From: Acidimicrobiales bacterium | Lineage (GTDB): Bacteria > Actinomycetota > Acidimicrobiia > Acidimicrobiales > MedAcidi-G1 | Length of the DNA: 47,195 nt | Reading direction: 5' to 3' | Assembly (NCBI GenBank): GCA_030748555.1 | Contig: JASMLT010000008.1 | Span: forward strand, 1 to 47,195 | Shown: positions 8,437 to 17,026 of the stretch, piece by piece | How positions within the stretch are numbered: position 1 is the first letter of the stretch | Layout: every line of letters begins with the position of its first letter | The notes under the pieces: generated by a model | Database searches by the model: none | What the model was told of the DNA's origin: nothing | What the model saw: the letters and a program-made list of their open reading frames with translations, nothing else | Program-made: the position numbers and the translations under genes

Positions 8437-9054
8437 GTGCCTCGAAGCAGCGTTAAAACACGCGAACAGCTCCTATTAGAAGCTGAAAGGCTTTTTGCAC
8501 TAAAAGGAATCTGGCAAGTTCAAGTTCAAGAAATTGTAGTTGCTGCAGGCCAACGTAATACCTCTGCTATTACATACCACTTTGGCTCAAGAGAGGGTTT
8601 ACTTGAAGGAATTCTAACCTCTCACGGTAGCCCTATCGATGAACGCAGAGGAGAACTTCTCTTGTCTCTTGACGAAAAATCGTCCACTAGAACACTAGTG
8701 AATTCTCTGGTCGTGCCGATGGTTAGCTGCCTGGAAACTCAAAGCGGATGCCGATACCTTCAAATAATTTCGCAGTTGTCAGATCAGTTCTCAAACTGGA
8801 GGAGTCTTTCTGGAGATCTTTCTTCACCCCATCTTTCTAAAGCCCTGGAGTTGCTTGAAAGTCGACCAGTGTCCTTGCCTATCCCCGTCAGACAAGAGCG
8901 CCTCATTGCAATGATTCAATTAATGACCTCATCTCTGTCAGAAAGGGCTCGTTCTTTAGAGGCTGGAGTGCAGATGTTGTTGGATAATTCAGAATATAGA
9001 GAAAACTTGATTGACATGCTTGTAGGAATCCTTGAAGCCCCTGTTGGCAACTAG
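8437..9054 (+). CDS. TetR/AcrR family transcriptional regulator
   Basis: The 205-residue product has an N-terminal TetR helix-turn-helix region at about residues 8-55: TREQLLLEAERLFALKG, then IVVAAGQRNTSAITYHFGSREGLLEGIL, the family pattern ending in YHFGS/K-x-GLL. The C-terminal ligand-binding half is not recognisable. Translation starts at GTG immediately after the TAA of the LLM oxidoreductase, so the two are probably translationally coupled and the regulator likely controls that oxidoreductase or the divergent ligase operon. No ATG is available near the N-terminus of the HTH. Confidence 0.88.
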   Translation: MPRSSVKTREQLLLEAERLFALKGIWQVQVQEIVVAAGQRNTSAITYHFGSREGLLEGILTSHGSPIDERRGELLLSLDEKSSTRTLVNSLVVPMVSCLETQSGCRYLQIISQLSDQFSNWRSLSGDLSSPHLSKALELLESRPVSLPIPVRQERLIAMIQLMTSSLSERARSLEAGVQMLLDNSEYRENLIDMLVGILEAPVGN

Positions 9055-9072
9055 GGTGAATACAATAATGCG

Positions 9073-9441
9073 ATGGAGAAAATTGTAACTTCATCTTGTC
9101 ATTGCGGATCGGTCCAACTGGAGTTGAAACTACCCAACGGTTTCGAAAATCTTAGAAGATGTGACTGCAGTATCTGTAGAAGAAAAGGGGCAATAGTTGG
9201 TTCAGTGCTATTGGATAACCTTACGATTCTGAAAGGGGCAGAGTTTTTATCTGAATACCGTTTTAATACGATGCAAGCTCGACACTTTTTCTGTTCCAAG
9301 TGCGGAATCTACACACACCATCAAAGACGTTCCGTCCCAGAAGAATTCGGATACAACACAGGTTGCATTGAAGAATTTAACCCTGCGGACTACGGAAAAA
9401 TACCTACAATGGACGGAAAAAATCATCCGAAAGATCGATAA
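9073..9441 (+). CDS. GFA family (glutathione-dependent formaldehyde-activating enzyme-like) zinc protein
   Basis: The 122-residue product matches the GFA/CENP-V fold. The zinc-ligand cysteines are in the expected order: Cys9-x-Cys11 (CHCGSV), Cys30-x-Cys32-xx-Cys35 (CDCSICRRKG) and Cys74-xx-Cys77 (FFCSKCGIYTHH). The family is named for S-hydroxymethylglutathione formation, but most bacterial members have unknown substrates. An actinobacterium would be expected to use mycothiol rather than glutathione, so the classic reaction should not be assumed. It lies 18 nt after the TetR gene and converges with the hydroxyacid oxidase gene. Confidence 0.88.
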   Translation: MEKIVTSSCHCGSVQLELKLPNGFENLRRCDCSICRRKGAIVGSVLLDNLTILKGAEFLSEYRFNTMQARHFFCSKCGIYTHHQRRSVPEEFGYNTGCIEEFNPADYGKIPTMDGKNHPKDR

Positions 9442-9452
9442 ATACTGCTTTA

Positions 9453-10676
9453 TTATTTTGTTCTGCTGATTAACTCATTAGTCAGGTCATCAACTGAAGC
9501 GGCTCCGGTTAAAGCCATCGTTCTTTCAACACCTTCATGAAGTAGACCAAGAACGTGGTCAACTCCCCTTTCGCCACATGCTCCGAGAGCGTAAAGGTAG
9601 GGTCTTCCAGCCATAACTGCAGTGGCCCCTAGCGAAACTGCCTTAACTATGTCTGAACCCCTGCGGACTCCACCATCGCAAATGATCTCTAAACGGTTTT
9701 GAACCGCTTCAGCAACTTCTGGCAGTAGATCGAATGGTGCAGGTGCCCCATCTAGTTGCCTTCCTCCATGATTAGAGATTGCAATTGCCTCCACACCTGA
9801 ATCAACAGCAATTAAGGCATCCTCAACAGTTTGAATTCCTTTTATCAAGATTGGTCCTTTCCAGATAGATCTAAGCCATTCCACGTCGCTCCAAGAAAGG
9901 CCGGGGTCGAACTGGGATTTCATGTGTTCTGCAAGATCAACTGCTTTTGAACCGTCGATAGAAGTGAGGCCTTCAACATTTGCAAAACGGATCGGATCTG
10001 CTGTTAAAAAGTCCCATGTCCAGCCCGGGTTTTTTATACCATCAATTATCGTTCCAAGACCGACTTCAGGGGGCAGAGTAAATCCTCGTCGCACATCACG
10101 CTCTCGCCGTCCAAGAACTGCAGTGTCAACGGTGAGGCACACTGCCTCGAAACCTGCAGCGTCGGCTCTTTCAACAAGGTTTTTTACAACAGATCGGTCT
10201 TTCCACGTGTATATCTGAAACCAAAGACGAGTGTCGCTTTCAGCTACTGATGCACATTCCTCTATGGAACGTGTGGCCATTGTCGACAGGGTAAATGGAA
10301 TACCTGCCCGTGTTGCTGCTCTAACAACCGCTAATTCCCCTTCAGAATGTGCGATTCGAGTGAAACCTGTTGGTGCCAGAACAAGAGGGAAATCTAGTCT
10401 GCGGCCCAACAAAGAAGTGGACGTATCTATATTCGCCATGTTTCTTAATACTCTGGGCTTGAATGAAACCTTTTTGTAAGCTTCGACATTTTCTCGCAAC
10501 GTAATTTCGTCTTCAGCCCCACCGTCTATATAGTCAAAAACTCCGATTGGGAGACGCCGTTTAGCCAGTTTTCTTAAATCGTCAACATTCGCGGCTTTTC
10601 TAAGAAGCCGATTTGTTCTGCTGATCTCCAGTTTTCGGAACTTGACAACAGAGCGAATGCTCTTCATGAATGCCAT
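9453..10676 (-). CDS. FMN-dependent alpha-hydroxy-acid oxidase/dehydrogenase (L-lactate dehydrogenase / glycolate oxidase family)
   Basis: The 407-residue product is a TIM-barrel flavoenzyme that oxidises L-2-hydroxy acids. The catalytic segment SNHGGRQLDGAPAPFDLLPEV contains the active-site His and the substrate-binding Arg, and CDGGVRRGSDIVKAVSLGATAVMAGRPYLYALG is the phosphate-binding FMN region. The N-terminal GVFDYIDGGAEDEITLRENVEAY is typical of LldD-like enzymes. It lies 14 nt downstream of rpiB on the same strand and is probably the last gene of the rho-prfA-rpiB series. No good Shine-Dalgarno is seen before the ATG at 10676; an in-frame ATG at 10667 is an alternative. Lactate versus another hydroxy acid cannot be settled. 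Confidence 0.92.
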   Translation of the reverse strand: MAFMKSIRSVVKFRKLEISRTNRLLRKAANVDDLRKLAKRRLPIGVFDYIDGGAEDEITLRENVEAYKKVSFKPRVLRNMANIDTSTSLLGRRLDFPLVLAPTGFTRIAHSEGELAVVRAATRAGIPFTLSTMATRSIEECASVAESDTRLWFQIYTWKDRSVVKNLVERADAAGFEAVCLTVDTAVLGRRERDVRRGFTLPPEVGLGTIIDGIKNPGWTWDFLTADPIRFANVEGLTSIDGSKAVDLAEHMKSQFDPGLSWSDVEWLRSIWKGPILIKGIQTVEDALIAVDSGVEAIAISNHGGRQLDGAPAPFDLLPEVAEAVQNRLEIICDGGVRRGSDIVKAVSLGATAVMAGRPYLYALGACGERGVDHVLGLLHEGVERTMALTGAASVDDLTNELISRTK

Positions 10677-10690
10677 TTCAAACCAGCCGT

Positions 10691-11134
10691 TTAGGGGTCG
10701 ATCTTGGAGTCAAGTTTGGCGACTCGCGCTTCGTGGCGTCCACCTTCAAATTCTTCATTTAACCATGCGTCTAATGCCTCAACAGCAACTTCAGGGTTAA
10801 TCAAACGCTCTCCGAAACAAAGAACATTTGCATTATTGTGAGCTTTTGCCCACTTTGCAGTTTCGACGTCATTGACAGTCGCAGCTCTGATGCCAGAAAT
10901 TTTGTTTGCCGCTATTCCTATTCCGATACCAGATCCACAAACTGCAACTCCTAAATCTGCGACTCCTTCCGAAACTTTGATACCGACTGCAAACCCGTAA
11001 TCAGGATAATCAACCCGTTCAATCGAGTCCGTGCCACAGTCAATTACGTCATGACCCATCTCGTTAAGTTCATTCTTCAGACGTTCTTTGAGCTCATAAC
11101 CTGCATGGTCGCAACCAATTGCTATTACTTTCAT
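10691..11134 (-). CDS. rpiB: Ribose-5-phosphate isomerase B
   Basis: The 147-residue product interconverts ribose-5-phosphate and ribulose-5-phosphate in the pentose phosphate pathway. IGCDHAGYELKERL is the N-terminal phosphate-binding motif, and AVCGSGIGIGIAANK contains Cys66, the catalytic base position in the E. coli type; the mycobacterial type uses Glu instead. HNNANVLCFGERL follows as expected. It lies between sua5 and the FMN oxidase gene in one direction, 17 nt from sua5. Confidence 0.95.
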   Translation of the reverse strand: MKVIAIGCDHAGYELKERLKNELNEMGHDVIDCGTDSIERVDYPDYGFAVGIKVSEGVADLGVAVCGSGIGIGIAANKISGIRAATVNDVETAKWAKAHNNANVLCFGERLINPEVAVEALDAWLNEEFEGGRHEARVAKLDSKIDP

Positions 11135-11151
11135 GACAATAGACTAGCCTC

Positions 11152-11772
11152 TTACAGTCGAAGACCTGCAGCGATTAGATCTTCGGAGCTTAAAGCTCCT
11201 TCTCTAAGAATTTCAGTTTCATTTGATAATAAATTCACAACTGTTGAAGGTTTCCCTTTACACTTCCCACCGTCAACGACTAGCAAATTTTCACCTAATT
11301 GCCCTGCTGCTTCTTTCGCGTTTTCTGGGGTTTGCAAACCTGAACGATTTGCTGATGTGACAGCTAATGGTCCTACAACTTCTGTCAGCGAGTGCATAAA
11401 CCCATGATCAGGACACCTAATTCCTATTGAGTTTTCATCACCACCTAAGAAGTAGCTCAGTTGTTTTGAGCGTTCAGTAACAATAGTGAGTGGCCCTGGC
11501 CAAAATCTTTGGGATAAGAGTTCGAATTCTGTCGAAGAGATAACAAGCTCTGAAGCTTGCAGAGCATCTGAAACCAAAACAGCGCATGCTTGATCATCTG
11601 AACGTTTTTTACTTTGAAATATCTCTTCAACTGCACTTTTATTGGTCGGAATTGCTGCTATTCCGTAAACCGTGTCGGTGGGAAGCAGAACTAATTTCCC
11701 CTCATTCAATACTCGAGATGCCTCGGAAACTGCTAACTCAAAGTCAGAATTTAAATCCAAGAAACGATTCAT
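11152..11772 (-). CDS. tsaC: L-threonylcarbamoyladenylate synthase (Sua5/YrdC/TsaC family)
   Basis: The product makes threonylcarbamoyl-AMP for the t6A modification of ANN-decoding tRNAs. KLVLLPTDTVYGIAA near the N-terminus is the YrdC signature, followed by KSKKRSDDQACAVLV-type residues and GPLTIVTERS and TSANRSG segments. At 206 residues it is a YrdC-domain-only form without the Sua5 C-terminal domain. It overlaps the end of prmC by 4 nt (ATGA), so the two are translationally coupled; prmC-sua5 is a common bacterial pairing. Confidence 0.93.
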   Translation of the reverse strand: MNRFLDLNSDFELAVSEASRVLNEGKLVLLPTDTVYGIAAIPTNKSAVEEIFQSKKRSDDQACAVLVSDALQASELVISSTEFELLSQRFWPGPLTIVTERSKQLSYFLGGDENSIGIRCPDHGFMHSLTEVVGPLAVTSANRSGLQTPENAKEAAGQLGENLLVVDGGKCKGKPSTVVNLLSNETEILREGALSSEDLIAAGLRL

Positions 11773-12659
11773 AGCGGTTTTCTTAGGATTAAAACACGTT
11801 CTCTGCCTGCCAAGTCATGTCTCAACTGAACTTCTCTAAAATTTAAGTTTTCTGCCTCTTTAACCATTTCATCTGCCTGCATGGGTGCTAATTCCAAGAT
11901 TAATTGTCCCTCCGTAGACATCCAATCAATCGAATTATTCAATAGAAAACTTAAATCCTCTGTTCCTAAGGGTCCGGAGCGTAAAGATGAAGAAGGTTCC
12001 CATTCACTTACCTCTAGTGGCAATTCTTCACCATCGGCTATATACGGGGGGTTGGAAATAATAATGTCAAATTTTCCTAACATTTCTTCCGGTAGGGCTT
12101 CAAACCAAGATCCTTGACTAATCGAAACTCTTTGACCTGCCATTCCCAAGCCAGCAAGATTGGCACGAGTAACTGAAATAGCTCCTTCTGATATGTCCGT
12201 ACACCACACGGATACATTTTGTGCCTCTCTGGCTATCGAAAGTCCTATAGCACCTGAACCGCAACCTAAATCTGCGACGTTTAAAGGTCGTGTTCCGTCT
12301 AAATCACTTTTCTTGCTCTTGCATTCTTCCAATGCATAGCCGACTAACATTTCGGTCTCTGGCCGCGGTATCAAAACCCTCTCGTCTACAAACAAATCAA
12401 GCTCTCGAAACTGCCACCTACCAAGAACATACTGAAGAGGTTCACCGGCTACTCTCCTCTCGATCAATCTGTTCAATCTGTTCAGCTGAATAGGCTTCGC
12501 ATGTTCTTTATAGTCGTCCGAATGTTTTGCCCCGGAAACTTCCTCTATCATCCATTTCGCTTCAAGTTCAGCATTATCACCTTTAAGCATTCGCCCTGTT
12601 TCAAAGAGCAGTTCCCTCCAGCTCACCGGTGTATCTTGACAAAACAACTCTCTATCCAT
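11769..12659 (-). CDS. prmC: Release-factor glutamine methyltransferase
   Basis: The 296-residue product methylates the GGQ glutamine of release factors. VADLGCGSGAIGLSIA is the SAM-binding motif, and IISNPPYIADGEELP contains the NPPY catalytic loop specific to glutamine/adenine N-methyltransferases. The N-terminal helical segment carries the release-factor-binding domain, with LQYVLGRWQFRELDLFVDERVLIPRPETE as the family signature. It follows prfA, its substrate gene, by 12 nt. Confidence 0.95.
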   Translation of the reverse strand: MDRELFCQDTPVSWRELLFETGRMLKGDNAELEAKWMIEEVSGAKHSDDYKEHAKPIQLNRLNRLIERRVAGEPLQYVLGRWQFRELDLFVDERVLIPRPETEMLVGYALEECKSKKSDLDGTRPLNVADLGCGSGAIGLSIAREAQNVSVWCTDISEGAISVTRANLAGLGMAGQRVSISQGSWFEALPEEMLGKFDIIISNPPYIADGEELPLEVSEWEPSSSLRSGPLGTEDLSFLLNNSIDWMSTEGQLILELAPMQADEMVKEAENLNFREVQLRHDLAGRERVLILRKPL

Positions 12660-12671
12660 TGCTACTGCCGA

Positions 12672-13739
12672 TTAATCAAAGCTCTCAGCTAATTGTCGAT
12701 CTCTTTCTGCAATGAGTAAAGCTTCAACAAGCTCATCAAGATCCCCAGCGAGAATACTCTCCAGGCGGTGCAGAGTAAGTCCAATTCGATGATCCGTAAC
12801 CCGGTTCTCTTTAAAATTGTAGGTTCTTATTTTTTCTGATCTTCCACCACCACCTACTTGATCTCGTCTAGCTGATGCCGCCTCTGACTGTTGACGTTCC
12901 TGTTCGATCTGGAACAACCTGGCTCTAAGAACACGTAAAGCTTTTGTTTTGTTCTGAAGTTGACTTTTCTCATCCTGCATAGTTACGACTAGACCAGTTG
13001 GAAGGTGGGTGATGCGGACAGCCGAATCCGTAGTGTTGACCGACTGTCCACCAGGGCCAGACGATCTATAAACATCTACCTGTAAATCTTTTTCTTCTAT
13101 AGCTATCTCTACTTCATCTGCTTCCGGCAGAACGGTCACAGTTGCAGATGATGTATGAACACGCCCTTGAGTTTCAGTGACGGGCACTCTTTGAACACGA
13201 TGAACTCCTCCTTCGTGCTTCAAGTGGGTCCAAGCTGTTTCACCGCGGATTAAAAAGACTACTTCTGTGAATCCACCCATGTCGGATTCTTTGCTCTCGA
13301 GAGGTTCGACAGTCCACCCTTTAGTGGCGGCAATAGCCACATACATGTCTCGAAGGTTACGTGCGAAAAGATTAGCTTCTTCTCCACCCTCTGCACCTCT
13401 AATTTCTATAATTACTGTTCTCCCATCATTCGGATCTTGCGGCAACAGGAAAACTCGTAATTGGGTTTCTAATTCTGCGATCTCGCTCTTTAATTGTGTT
13501 AATTCCTCTTGAAGCTGATCACGTTCATCACCTTCAGTCACTTCCATCAATTCTTTTGCAGTCTCAAGATTTTCATATGCGGCTTGAAGAGGCCGCCCAG
13601 CTGAAAGAGCATTTCCTAATTCTTTATGCCTTCGACCGAGAGTTTCTAATAACTTTGGATCAGAAACAACCTCAGGGTCCGCTAATCGTTTTTCGACATC
13701 TTCAAACTCAGAAATCAAAGCTTTTACTTGATTAATCAT
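12672..13739 (-). CDS. prfA: Peptide chain release factor 1
   Basis: The 355-residue product recognises UAA and UAG stop codons and triggers peptide release. The GGQ hydrolysis motif is at residues 230-232 (SGPGGQSVNTTDSA), and the codon-reading tripeptide is PVT at 186-188 (RVPVTETQGRVH), the PxT form that marks RF1 rather than RF2. The start is set at ATG 13739 because the protein then begins MINQVKALISEFEDVEKRL, as RF1 proteins do; an upstream in-frame TTG at 13772 would add 11 uncharacteristic residues. It sits between an unknown gene and prmC. Confidence 0.96.
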   Translation of the reverse strand: MINQVKALISEFEDVEKRLADPEVVSDPKLLETLGRRHKELGNALSAGRPLQAAYENLETAKELMEVTEGDERDQLQEELTQLKSEIAELETQLRVFLLPQDPNDGRTVIIEIRGAEGGEEANLFARNLRDMYVAIAATKGWTVEPLESKESDMGGFTEVVFLIRGETAWTHLKHEGGVHRVQRVPVTETQGRVHTSSATVTVLPEADEVEIAIEEKDLQVDVYRSSGPGGQSVNTTDSAVRITHLPTGLVVTMQDEKSQLQNKTKALRVLRARLFQIEQERQQSEAASARRDQVGGGGRSEKIRTYNFKENRVTDHRIGLTLHRLESILAGDLDELVEALLIAERDRQLAESFD

Positions 13740-13803
13740 TAACTCAGGGTACCGGTATGTGACTTGCTGCAATATCGCATTCTACTTTTACGCAAAAAAC
13801 AAT

Positions 13804-14793
13804 TTAATTAGTTGGTGTTTCCCACCCTCCTACGACCCCTCTGATATTTAACGGAATGTCCAAATAGCGGAGGCATTTTTCCACCGGAACTAAAATATCT
13901 TTCTCAGGAAGCACCACTTCAACACGATCCGGTCGTTCAATCGAAATTAGATCTGCAATAAATGAAACTAGGCAAATGTCAACACCAACTGAGAAAACAA
14001 TAAGAACTCTTTCACCCGTCTTGTCAATGCCGGTTGCTGCTGCTGGCATCGTCTCACGTAATGATTCCCTTTCTCTGGGTGGATCAACACAAGTAATATT
14101 TTCGAAACCGAACATTTCTGGATTAGCTAAAGCATCTGCTCTAAGCCATCTTTCTCTCACGAGTCTCGATAGTGGATGGAATCCAGATTCTGAATTTCGA
14201 GAAGAACTCACAATCTCTACTGCAGATGCAAGAACTTCTGATAACGGCCTACCGCTACCGATTAGTGAATTAGCTTCTCGGTCAAACTTCCCTACTCCCA
14301 CTTCAATTTCACCGTCAGTAACTCTCATTACTTCAAGTCCTAGAATCTCGCCCTTCCATGTTCCACACTCGCAAATTGATTGCAATCCAAATTTCAAACA
14401 TAGTTCATCAAATTCGGAAGGCGCGATCTGCACATTGTCTCTGCCGGTAATAACGATAGGTTCTACAGGAACAGGCTTCCCGTCAGAAAGGAAGAAAATG
14501 CTGGGTGGCGGATTCAAAACACTTGCCCGTCTTTGTGTCACTTGAGCGTTCTGCAGATCCTCAAAAAAGATAACCAGGTCAAGTCCATCCTGAGTCGTTA
14601 ATTCCAGAAGAGAAGAGCCCAGCAAGCTTTCTGGAGTCTCTTCATCAGCTATTACCCATAAGGTCGAGTTGTTGCGAATTCCATTTCCAGAGGCGTCTGT
14701 CAAATTTCCGAGTTCTTGACTATTTTCTTCGGAAAGAATTTTTCTTAATTTACTTCGGTTTAGAGATAACCGTTGTTCTTCGTCTAAAGGCAA
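13804..14793 (-). CDS. Unknown protein between rpmE and prfA
   Basis: I do not recognise a named family for this 329-residue product. It appears soluble, with no signal peptide or membrane segment. Notable stretches are TLWVIADEETPESLLG and GLDLVIFFEDL in the N-terminal third, an LGLEVMRV...EVGVGKFDREANSLI segment near the middle, HPLSRLVRERWLRADAL, and a C-terminal RVLIVFSVGVDICLVSFIADL. The alternating hydrophobic strands suggest an alpha/beta fold. It lies 30 nt after rpmE and 65 nt before the prfA start on the same strand, so it probably belongs to the rho-rpmE-prfA-prmC transcript. That context hints at a translation or transcription-termination role, but nothing in the residues proves it. 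Confidence 0.8.
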   Translation of the reverse strand: MPLDEEQRLSLNRSKLRKILSEENSQELGNLTDASGNGIRNNSTLWVIADEETPESLLGSSLLELTTQDGLDLVIFFEDLQNAQVTQRRASVLNPPPSIFFLSDGKPVPVEPIVITGRDNVQIAPSEFDELCLKFGLQSICECGTWKGEILGLEVMRVTDGEIEVGVGKFDREANSLIGSGRPLSEVLASAVEIVSSSRNSESGFHPLSRLVRERWLRADALANPEMFGFENITCVDPPRERESLRETMPAAATGIDKTGERVLIVFSVGVDICLVSFIADLISIERPDRVEVVLPEKDILVPVEKCLRYLDIPLNIRGVVGGWETPTN

Positions 14794-14823
14794 TTTTCTA
14801 CAAGTATTATCTGTAGCTAGTTC

Positions 14824-15084
14824 CTACTCAGAACCCTTTTTACGACCTTTGCCATACCTACGTTCAAATCTTTCAACTCGACCAGCTGTATCAATAATCT
14901 GCATCTTGCCGGTGAAGAACGGATGACTCGCAGATGAAACTTCGACTTTAACCAACGGGTACTCAACTCCGTCAACAAGTGTTGTTTCTGCGGTCTCAGC
15001 CGTTGAAGGAATCAGAAAGGTAGTTCCTTCACTGGTGTCTTGGAACGCAACGGTTCTATATTCAGGATGTATTTCAGATCTCAT
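14824..15084 (-). CDS. rpmE: 50S ribosomal protein L31, cysteine-free (zinc-independent) form
   Basis: The 86-residue product starts [16 protein letters not shown] and contains [27 protein letters not shown], the bL31 core. The zinc-binding cysteines of the C+ form are absent: the usual CxCG position reads DTSEG and the CxxCHPF position reads SSASHPF. About 20 extra residues lie between the two halves, as in type B proteins. It lies between rho and the unknown gene. The C-minus form is usually a zinc-starvation paralogue, but here it occupies the housekeeping rho-rpmE-prfA position. Confidence 0.93.
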   Translation of the reverse strand: MRSEIHPEYRTVAFQDTSEGTTFLIPSTAETAETTLVDGVEYPLVKVEVSSASHPFFTGKMQIIDTAGRVERFERRYGKGRKKGSE

Positions 15085-15134
15085 AGCAGTCCAGTCTGTT
15101 GGAATTGTTTACTATTAACAACCTTCATTTAAAT

Positions 15135-16775
15135 TCAAGAAGCTTCCATTGATGGACCTTTAGCGACTTCAGCCAAAAATTCATCATTATTAGGAAAAGT
15201 CTTTAGTCGATCAATGAGCAACTCCAGGCCTGCACCTGAACCATTATCCCCATCTGACGCCAAACCATTTAAAACTCGTCTTAATTTCCATACTTGGTTT
15301 AATTGCTTACGATCAAATAAGAGTTCCTCATGACGGGTTGATGAGGCGTTTACATCAATAGCGGGATACACACGTCTTTCCGCTATTCTTCGATCCAAAC
15401 GAAGCTCCATGTTTCCTGTTCCTTTGAACTCTTCAAAAATTACTTCATCCATCTTTGATCCTGTTTCCACTAAAGCCGTGGCCAAAATAGTCAAAGAGCC
15501 GCCTTCTTCAACGTTTCTGGCGGCACCAAAAAATTTCTTTGGTGGATACAAGGCTCCGCTATCAACACCACCAGACATGATTCGGCCTGTCGCTGGAGCG
15601 GCCAAATTGTACGCTCTAGCTAATCGTGTGATCCCATCAAGAATGATCACTACGTCTTCACCATATTCAACAAGTCTTCGAGCTCTCTCTATGGTTACTT
15701 CAGCAATAGCAGTGTGCTCTTCAGCTGGTCTGTCAAAAGTTGAAGCGGCAACTTCACCGTTAATAAGCCACCTTTTCATATCAGTGACTTCCTCAGGTCT
15801 TTCGTCGACCAGCAATACAATCAGTTTAACTTCAGGATTATTTGTCTCTATTGATCTGGCAATCTGTTTCATAATTGTTGTCTTACCAGCCTTCGGTGGT
15901 GAGACAATAAGACCCCTTTGTCCCTTGCCTATTGGAGATAACAGGTCAACAATGCGAGCAGTCATGTTAGATGGGTCGGCATCTAATTCGAGATTTAAAC
16001 GTTCATCTGGAAAGAGAGGCGTCAGATCTTCGAAATTAGGTCGTTTCAGTGCATCTTCAGGCGGGTTCCCATTTACAGTATCTAATCTCAATAAAGCAGG
16101 GTTTTTTTCACTTCTATTCGCCGGTCTTGCCCCACCAACCAAGTAGTCACCGCGTCGAAGATCAAATTGCTTTACCTGTTTCACAGACACATAGGCATCT
16201 TGTTTCGAAGGGCGGAATCCCGTTGTTCTCAAAAAACCGTAACCTTCATTACGTAAATCTAAATAGCCCTCTATCGAAACAGGTTCACCATCCCAGGAGT
16301 CATCTTGCCCATCTGGACCCCTGCCACGACGACGACGACGACGGTTTCCAGGTTCTGTATACTCATTACTACGCTTTTCGCGATTGTTGCTAGAACTTCT
16401 TGATTCAGAATCTTTACTTGAAGATGTCCTGCCACTACTAGCGTTATCCGAAGTTTCAGGTTTCACGGACTTACTGGAATCATCATCCTTGCCTTCTTCT
16501 TCAGTTTCATTCTTAAGAGCAACCTCCCAATCAGCTAAAGGTTCTTCTTCGTCCTTTGTCATTGTTTCTTGACCACTTGCAGTTATCTCTTTTTCCGACT
16601 CTTCAGTATTCGTAGTAGAAGAAGTGCCTCCAGAAGCCAAATCAAGGATCAATTCAACTATCTCCGCTTTTCTGGCACGTGAAGCAGGTTTTCCTCCTAA
16701 AGCCGTGGCAATAGTAATAAGTTCATCTCGCCCTTTGGCTTCCAATGAATCGCTTTGTAACTCAGTCGAGTCCAT
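15135..16775 (-). CDS. rho: Transcription termination factor Rho with actinobacterial-type N-terminal insertion
   Basis: The 546-residue product is the hexameric RNA-dependent ATPase that ends transcription. A Rho_N helical domain spans about residues 10-50. It is followed by about 100 residues rich in Ser, Glu and Asp ending in a run of six Arg (145-150), an insertion typical of high-GC Gram-positives. The RNA-binding cold-shock-like domain is at about 165-235 ([15 protein letters not shown]). The Walker A motif PPKAGKTT is at 293-300, Walker [17 protein letters not shown] at 375-390, followed by the Q- and R-loop region. An AGAGG site precedes the ATG. The insertion is coded partly by a CGT/CGA-type trinucleotide run near 16326-16345. 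Confidence 0.97.
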   Translation of the reverse strand: MDSTELQSDSLEAKGRDELITIATALGGKPASRARKAEIVELILDLASGGTSSTTNTEESEKEITASGQETMTKDEEEPLADWEVALKNETEEEGKDDDSSKSVKPETSDNASSGRTSSSKDSESRSSSNNREKRSNEYTEPGNRRRRRRGRGPDGQDDSWDGEPVSIEGYLDLRNEGYGFLRTTGFRPSKQDAYVSVKQVKQFDLRRGDYLVGGARPANRSEKNPALLRLDTVNGNPPEDALKRPNFEDLTPLFPDERLNLELDADPSNMTARIVDLLSPIGKGQRGLIVSPPKAGKTTIMKQIARSIETNNPEVKLIVLLVDERPEEVTDMKRWLINGEVAASTFDRPAEEHTAIAEVTIERARRLVEYGEDVVIILDGITRLARAYNLAAPATGRIMSGGVDSGALYPPKKFFGAARNVEEGGSLTILATALVETGSKMDEVIFEEFKGTGNMELRLDRRIAERRVYPAIDVNASSTRHEELLFDRKQLNQVWKLRRVLNGLASDGDNGSGAGLELLIDRLKTFPNNDEFLAEVAKGPSMEAS

Positions 16776-16807
16776 ACTTAAACACCTCTGTGTTCTGTGT
16801 GTTATGG

Positions 16808-16836
16808 GTTAAACCCCTCTAGAAAATTGGTTTAAC
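16808..16836 (-). promoter_or_regulatory. Inverted repeat in the rho 5' leader
   Basis: Perfect 8-base arms GTTAAACC (16808-16815) and GGTTTAAC (16829-16836) are separated by 13 bases and lie about 32 nt upstream of the rho start. In the rho mRNA they would form a hairpin, making this a candidate for leader control or a protein-binding dyad. Function is inferred from position only. Confidence 0.4.
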
Positions 16837-16900
16837 ACCGAAATTGAATTGCCGTTAAAACGAAACACGCTCTGGGTCGTACACTCGTGTAACCATCAGA

Positions 16901-16920
16901 CCTGATGAATGTCAATCAGG
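16901..16920 (-). promoter_or_regulatory. Second inverted repeat upstream of rho
   Basis: Perfect 6-base arms CCTGAT (16901-16906) and ATCAGG (16915-16920) are separated by 8 bases, in the 251-nt gap between rho and the upstream operon. A short ACAC-TC-GTGT palindrome sits at 16881-16890. Together with the dyad at 16808-16836 this makes a structured rho leader or operator region likely; no clear promoter boxes were identified. Confidence 0.35.
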
Positions 16921-16987
16921 CCCTCGGCCATAACGACACCTTGTACTGTATGCGAACCTCAAGTAGTCGACAACACAAAACTTGGTT

Positions 16988-17024
16988 AAAAAAAGTTTTT
17001 ATTTTTTTCCCGCAAAAACCTTTT
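16988..17024 (-). terminator. Possible A/T-rich intrinsic terminator after the phosphoglycerate mutase-like gene
   Basis: Read on the minus strand, AAAAGGTTTTT (17024-17014) can pair with AAAAACTTTT near 17000-16991 with one bulged G, and a run of T continues past the stem. It begins 3 nt beyond the stop codon. The stem is almost all A-T, so it is weak by classical criteria. It would separate the argS-thrC operon from rho. Confidence 0.4.
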
Positions 17025-17026
17025 AT

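Noticed and set aside
13976-14545. A 189-residue plus-strand open frame opposite the unknown protein
   Set aside because: Antisense to a longer frame in the coherent minus-strand operon; no Shine-Dalgarno or motif.
15409-16146. A 245-residue plus-strand open frame opposite rho
   Set aside because: It lies wholly antisense to a well-supported Rho and has a low-complexity Ser/Pro/Leu composition with no recognisable motif.
16326-16345. A CGA/CGT-type trinucleotide run, considered as a microsatellite or repeat element
   Set aside because: It encodes the Arg run in Rho's insertion and is explained by the coding sequence.
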